6,960 bases of DNA from an uncultured Porphyromonas sp. (GTDB lineage Bacteria > Bacteroidota > Bacteroidia > Bacteroidales > Porphyromonadaceae): contig CAMPUN010000056.1 in the NCBI GenBank assembly GCA_946997275.1, positions 1-6,960 on the forward strand, in the 5' to 3' direction. A program made the position numbers and the translations under genes. The notes beneath the pieces are model-generated. The model ran no database searches. It saw only the letters and a list, made by a program, of their open reading frames with translations, and was not told the DNA's origin. Positions 1 through 6,200 of this stretch are shown here, piece after piece (within the stretch, counting starts at the first letter, position 1; every line of letters starts with the position of its first letter).

Positions 1-19
1 AACTTCTAATCTCTAATCT
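1..19 (+). repeat. Heptamer repeat block 1 (CTAATCT)
   Basis: After a partial unit AACTT (1-5), CTAATCT occurs twice in exact tandem (6-12 and 13-19). It then runs into a C-rich tract (20-40). The same degenerate heptamer reappears in block 2 near the start codon. The block begins at the window edge, so its true length is unknown. The role is unknown; it could be a spacer or a slippage-prone tract. Confidence 0.6.
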
Positions 20-37
20 CTCCCCCCTCCCCTCCCT

Positions 38-69
38 CTTGCTCAATTCGAAATAAAGGTATAACTTCG
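38..69 (+). promoter_or_regulatory. Weak candidate Bacteroidetes sigma-A-type promoter
   Basis: CTTG (38-41) followed after 20 bases by TAACTTCG (62-69) resembles the known Bacteroidetes layout TTTG-N19/20-TAnnTTTG, with one mismatch in each element. It lies in the more A/T-rich gap between the two heptamer blocks and about 90 bases before the start codon, which would give a leader of roughly 85 bases. This is the best match I see, but such short degenerate motifs arise by chance. Confidence 0.3.
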
Positions 70-109
70 CAGAAAATATAACTCGCACTGCCGAGCCATC
101 ACAGCTCCC

Positions 110-150
110 CCCACTTCTAACCTCTAGTCTCTAACTTCTAACCTCTAGCT
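110..150 (+). repeat. Heptamer repeat block 2 (CTAAYYT/CTAGYYT)
   Basis: Successive 7-base units read CTAACCT (117-123), CTAGTCT (124-130), CTAACTT (131-137) and CTAACCT (138-144). A degraded unit (CTAGCT, 145-150) follows, and a weaker unit ending in ACTT precedes (110-116). The block ends 11 bases before the start codon, so it would lie in the 5' leader of the mRNA. Unit-number changes would alter leader length but not the reading frame of the gene. Confidence 0.65.
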
Positions 151-161
151 ACTCCCCTCCT

Positions 162-233
162 ATGAGCAAACAACTACGTATCTGGCTCTTCGTCCTCCTC
201 AGCACGCTACTCACCTCCACCACCCTCCTCGCC
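162..233 (+). other. Signal peptide (Sec, probable signal peptidase I)
   Basis: The first 24 residues begin MSKQLR (positive n-region with K3 and R6), then a hydrophobic core IWLFVLLSTLL, then a polar TSTT stretch and LLA. Cleavage is most likely after Ala24, before Glu-Gly. There is no Cys after the hydrophobic core, so it is not a lipoprotein signal. T9SS cargo normally crosses the inner membrane with such a signal. Confidence 0.88.
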
Positions 234-3200
234 GAAGGCGTCATCACTATGACCACTTCCAAAGCTGTCGGAGAGACAATCAAACTCAAGATTGAAGCGA
301 ATGGCGATGTATCAATCACTGGAGTTCGAGAGTCTGCCCGAACGGACGGGTATAGTAAAGATTACACCCTCACTAACCAGACGGTCATCATCAGAGGCGA
401 TGTGACAGAGCTTAGCTGCGAAGATAATCAGCTGACCAGCCTAGACGTGTCAAAGAACACCTCCTTGACAGAGCTTGACTGCGGGGACAATCAACTGATC
501 AGCTTGGATGTGTCAAAGAACACCGCCTTGACAGAGCTTAACTGCTCCAGTAATCCACTGACCAGTTTGGACGTCTCGGGCTGTACCTCCTTGACAAAGC
601 TTTGGTGCTACTACAATCCACTGACTAGCTTGAACGTATCGGGCTGTACCTCCTTGACAGAGCTTGATTGCAGAATCAGTCAACTGTCCAGCTTGAACGT
701 GTCGGGCTGTACCTCTTTGACAAAGCTTGACTGCTCAGGTCCTTATTCCAGCCATCAAGATGATTTTTTCGGAGTCTTGACTAGCTTGGATATGTCGGGC
801 TGTTCTTCTTTGACAGACCTTACGTGTTCCCGTAATAAACTGACCAGCTTAGACGTATCCAGCTGCCCCTCTTTGAAAAAACTTGACTGCTCTGCCAACC
901 AATTGACTGACTTGAAAGTGTCGGGCTCTACCGCTTTGACAGCGCTTTACTGCTCTAGTAACCAACTATCCAGCTTGGACGTTTCAAAAAACACCGCTTT
1001 GACAGCGCTTTACTGCTCTAGCAACCAACTGTCCAGCTTGGACGTTTCGAAGAACACCGCCTTGACAGAGCTGGGCTGTGGAGGCAATCAACTGACCAGC
1101 TTGGACGTATCGGGCTGTACCGCCTTGACAAAGCTGGGCTGTGGAGGCAATCAACTGACCAGCTTGGACGTATCGGGCTGTACCGCCTTGACAAAGCTGG
1201 GCTGTGGAGGCAATCAACTGTCCAGCTTGGACGTATCGGGCTGTACCGCCTTGACAACGCTTGCATGCTCTCAGAATCAACTGACCAGCTTGGACGTATC
1301 TGGCTGTATCGCCTTGAGATGGCTGAACTGCTCTGAGAATCAAATTAAGGAAGAGGCGATGACCCAGCTGGTGGCCAGCTTACCAATACCAATATATAAC
1401 AAAAGTAATAACAGAGAATATGGGGACTTCATTGTTGCATCCAACTCTGCTCTAGAGGGAAATGTGTGCTCAAAAGCTGATGTGGCATCTGCTCGTGAGA
1501 AGAACTGGACCCCTCTAAAGCGCATCGACGAGGATCTAGTTCCATACGAAGGTGAAGGTGATAATCTACAAGTAGGTAATGGAGTTATTTCCATGACCAC
1601 CACAAAAGCTGTCGGGGAGACTATTGCTCTCGCAATCAAAGCTAATGGTGGGATAGCTATAGAGGGCGCTAAGACTCCGTTGCAACCTGATGGACAGAAC
1701 GCTGACTACACCCTAACTAGCCAAACAATTATCATTCGAGGAGATGTGACAGAACTTAGTTGCCCCTACAATCAGCTGACCAGCTTGGACGTCTCGGGGG
1801 GTAGCGCCTTGACTTCGCTGAACTGTCGCAACAATCAATTGACCAGCTTGGACATATCAAAGACTACCTCCTTGACAACGCTTGACTGCAGGGATAATAA
1901 GCTGACCAGCTTGGACGTCTCGGGCAGCACCTCCTTGACAACGCTTGACTGCAGGGAAAATAAACTGACCAGCTTGGACGTCTCGGGCTGTACTGCCTTG
2001 ACAAAACTTGACTGCTCAGATCCTAACTTTCATAATTCTGAGAGACCAGGTCCCCTGACTAGCTTGAAAGTGAATGGTTGTACCTCCTTGACAGAGCTTG
2101 ACTGCTCCTTCAATCAGCTGACCAGCTTGAACGTCTCGGGCTGCACCTCCTTGACAGAGCTTAACTGCTGGGGCAATCAACTGACCAGCTTGGACGTGTC
2201 AAAGAATACCGCCTTGACAACGCTTGACTGCTTCTACAATCAGCTTACCAGCTTGGACGTCTCGGGCTGTACAGCCTTGACAACACTTTTCTGCGTGTCC
2301 AATCAATTAACCAGCTTGGATGTGTCAAAGAACAATGCTTTGACTTCGCTTGATTGCAGGTACAATCAACTAACCAGCTTGGATCTGTCGAAGAACAGCT
2401 CCTTGACAGAGTTGCGCTGTGGAGGAAACCATCTGACCAGTTTGAACGTATCAGGCTGTCCTTCACTGAACTATTTAGACTGCTCTGCGAATCAGATTAA
2501 AGGGAAGGCGATGACCCAGCTAGTGGCTAGCTTGCCTACTTGTACTAGCGACTATCATGATAGAAGCTATAGGTATAACTATTCAGGAGGATATTTCATC
2601 GTTGTGTCCAACTATGCTCAAGAGGGAAACTTCTGCTCTAAAGCTGATGTGGCATCTGCTCGTGAGAAAAACTGGACCTCTCTAAAAAGCATCGATGGGG
2701 AGCTAATTCTATACAAAGGAGAAAGTGATAATCCACAACTGCCAGTAGGCAGTGGCATTATTAAGATGACCACAACAAGAGCTATAGGAGAGATCATCAA
2801 GTTAGGGTTTAAGGCTAATGGAAGAGTTGTGATAGAGGGCGCTAAGACTCCGCTGCAACCTGATGGACAGATTGCTTACTATACCCTAACTAGCCAAACG
2901 ATTATCATACGTGGTGATGTAACAGAACTTAATTGTGCAGCTAGCCAACTAGCTAGCTTGGATGTCTCGGGCTGTCCCTCATTGATAAAACTTTCTTGTG
3001 GTAGCCCTTATGGTGAAAAGGGAACTTTGACTAGCTTAAAAGCTTCTGGTTGTACTGCACTAACAGAGCTTGACTGCCGAAACATTCAACTGTCTAGCTT
3101 GGATGTATCGGGCTGTACTGCCTTGACAAAGCTTAACTTCCAAAATATTCAACTGGCTAGCTTGGATGTGTCGGGCTGCACCTCCTTGACAGAGCTTAAC

Positions 3201-6200
3201 TGCTCTAATAATCAACTGACTAGCTTGAATCTCTCTGGCTGTACCTCCTTGACAGGGCTGAACTGCTCCGTCAATCGACTGACCAGCTTGAATCTCTCGG
3301 GCTGCACCGCCTTGAGATGGCTGAACTGCTCCGTCAATCGACTGACCAGCTTGGACCTCTCGGGCTGCACCGCCTTGAGATGGCTGTACTGCTCTAGCAA
3401 TCAACTGACCAATTTGAATGTCTCAGACTGTACCGCCTTGATAGTGCTTGAGTGCTCTAGCAATCAACTGACCAGTTTGAATGTCTCAGACTGTACCGCC
3501 TTGACAAAGCTAGATTGCGGGTACAATCAATTGACCAGCTTGGATGTCTCAAAGAACACCGCCTTGACAAAGCTTGACTGCTGGTACAATCAACTGACCA
3601 GCTTAGACGTCTCGGGCTGTACATCCTTGACAAAGCTTGACTGCTGGGACAATCAACTGACCAGCTTAGACGTCTCGGGCTTTGGCTCCTTGAGAGAGCT
3701 TGATTGCGGATATAATAAATTGACTAGCTTGGATGTGTCGAAGAACAGCTCCTTGATAGAACTTAATTGCTATGGTAACGCGCTGACGAGCTTGGTTCTA
3801 TCAAATTGTTTCAACTTGCGCTACGTGGACTGCTCAAACAATCGAATTAAGGGCGAAGCTATGAGTCGTCTTGTGGCTGGTCTACCTACTTGTATTGGCG
3901 ACTATCATGGCCAATATAGCGACCGCAATAGCTACTCAGGAGGGTACTTTGTAGCTGTATCTAGCTCTGACAACGAGTGGAACAATTGCTCGAAAGAAAA
4001 CGTAGCAACAGCTCGTGCGAAGAATTGGACCCCGCTAAAAGAGGTAAATAGAGGATTTAAGTATAACGGCTTAAAGTTAGCTCCATACGAAGGGGTAGAC
4101 CTAAATCAACCTGTGGGGCATGGTGTTATCACGATGACTACGGCAAGGGCTGTCGGAGAGCCTATCACACTTCTCTTCAGAGCAAATGGTCCTGTGACTC
4201 TAAAGGGGGTCAAAGAGATACTCCAGTCAGATGGTAGTACAACTTATCAGATCCTGCCTGGACAAACGATTACTCTTCGAGGGAATGTGACGGCACTGAG
4301 GTGCGAGGATAGTGAACTGACCAGCTTAGATGTGTCGGGTTGTCCCTCTTTGACTCGGCTGGATTGCTGGGGAAATCAGTTGAAAAACTTAGATGTGTCA
4401 CAGAATAGAGCCTTGCAAAGACTTGTTTGCCATAAGAATCAACTGACCAGCTTGGACGTGTCGCAAAACAGTGTCTTGGCACTCCTTTCCTGTGGCGACA
4501 ACCAACTGACCAACTTGGACATTTCGCAGAATGCTGCTTTGAAAAGTCTTTACAGCGATGGCAATCAACTGACCAGCTTGGACGTATCACAGAACAGTGC
4601 TTTGGAAGGTTTTTACTGTAGGAATAATCAACTGACCAGTTTGGATCTATCGCAGAACAGTGCTTTGAAATGGCTTTACTGCAACGACAATCGGCTGACC
4701 AGCTTAGATCTCTCGCACAATAGTGACCTGATGGAACTGGAGTGCTCCAACAATCAAATCAAGGGAGCTGAGATGACGAAGCTGGTTAACAGCTTACCAA
4801 AAACGGATTGGAGACAGAAATCAAAGTTCTATGTTGTGGTAAAGGACTCTATCGAAGGTAATGTCTGTCTCAAGTCTGACGTTGCGATAGTGGCAAATAA
4901 AGGGTGGACTCCTCTGGGCTACAATAGATCGACAGAAGCATGGGAGTATTACGGAGGCCGGGAGACAGACTCCTTTGGTGTCTCACTGACCCATGAGGGC
5001 GAGGGCTCTGTCATCGCTACGGGTGCAGACGACCTGAAGGCGGTGCCCTACGGTACGAAGCTAATGATCACAGCGACGCCCGCCGAGGGGTACGAGTTGG
5101 CAGCTCTCACGGCAAATGGGTTTGACATCCTAGAGAGTAAGAGCTTCGAGGTCACTGGCTATACGAAGATCAAGGCAACCTTTAGGAAGAAGACCTTTGC
5201 AATTTCTCTAGCGAAGAGTGCACATGGAGAGATTGAAATCGCTGAGTCGGTAGACCTGCAGGCTGTGCCGTACGGTACGACTCTGACAATCTCGGCAACG
5301 CCAGAGACGGGCTATGAGTTGACCGCTCTCACTGCCAATGGGGAGGATATTCTCGCAACCAAGAGCTTTGTTGTAAAGAGCGACACAGAGGTCAAGGCGA
5401 CCTTTACGAAGCAACACTTCGCTGTCACGCTGACGCAAGAGGCGGAAGGACTGCTGGTAGCCAAGGGGTATGATAACCTGAGCGCTGTACCCTACGGTAC
5501 TGAGCTGACCATCTCGGCGCAACCTAAGATGGGTTACGAACTGACTGCTCTCACTGCCAATAAAGAGGATATACTCGCGACAAGGAAGGTGGTCATAACG
5601 GAGAACACAACGATCAAGGCAACCTTCGCTAAGAAGACCTTTGCGGTCACACTAGATAAGGAGGGCGAGGGTGTGCTTGATGCTACGGGCGCCGACGACC
5701 TCAAGGCGGTGCCGTATGGTACGAAGCTAACGATCATAGCGACACCAGCCGAGGGGTACGAGTTGAAGGCTCTCCTTGCTGGTGGCTTTGACATTCGCTC
5801 CACCAAGAGTGTTGAGGTGACTGGGGATACGAGAATCAAGGCGATCTTTAAGCAGCAGACCTTTGCGGTGACGCTACCCAGCTGTGAGCATGGAAAGATT
5901 GAGATCGCTGAGCCGGTAGACCTGAAGGCTGTACCGTACGGTACGACTCTGACGATCACGGCGACACCTGAAACGGGATATGAGTTGAGCGCTCTCTCCG
6001 CCAATGGGGAGGAGATCCTCGCAACCAAGAGCTTTGTTGTGAAGGGTGCAACGGAGATTCGGGCAACCTTTAGCATGGCGCACTTTGCTGTCACACTGAC
6101 CCACGATGGCGAGGGGAAGGTCGATGCGACTGGTGCGGAGGATCTCACGGCAGTGCCTTATGGTGCTGAGCTGACGATCGTTGCTACGCCTAAGCAAGGG

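Larger units (their letters stand above)
1..161. other. Upstream noncoding region, pyrimidine-rich
   Basis: No open frame of note is visible here on either strand. The top strand is strongly C/T-rich with two C6 runs (22-27 and 107-112) and two clusters of a CTAAYYT-like heptamer. A more A/T-rich stretch lies between them (about 46-87) and holds the only promoter-like sequence I can point to. No upstream gene end, rho-independent hairpin or RNA gene is recognisable. A TAA at 132-134 is in frame with the downstream gene, so the gene cannot start before 135. Confidence 0.75.

Noticed and set aside
984..3404. Minus-strand open frames with regular repeats (984-1343, 1018-1266, 2245-2466, 3060-3404)
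   Set aside because: Their repeats are the reverse complement of the 63-bp LRR units. The codon choice of the LRR keeps the reverse frames free of stops by chance; no start context or independent signal supports them.
466..3620. Many TTGACA hexamers resembling a sigma-70 -35 box
   Set aside because: They fall once per LRR unit at the Leu-Thr codons (TTG ACA) and are coding repeats. Bacteroidota do not use this -35 consensus.
411..4736. Regular direct repeats that could suggest a CRISPR array
   Set aside because: The 63-base period has no constant repeat plus unique spacer pattern, stays in one open frame and encodes a clear LRR consensus.
5534..6148. A 204-codon open frame on the minus strand, plus others at 5874-6197, 6393-6812 and 5208-5522
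   Set aside because: They lie wholly inside the beta-repeat coding region and repeat with the same 222-base period, so they are antisense shadows of the + frame. They have no recognisable domain of their own.
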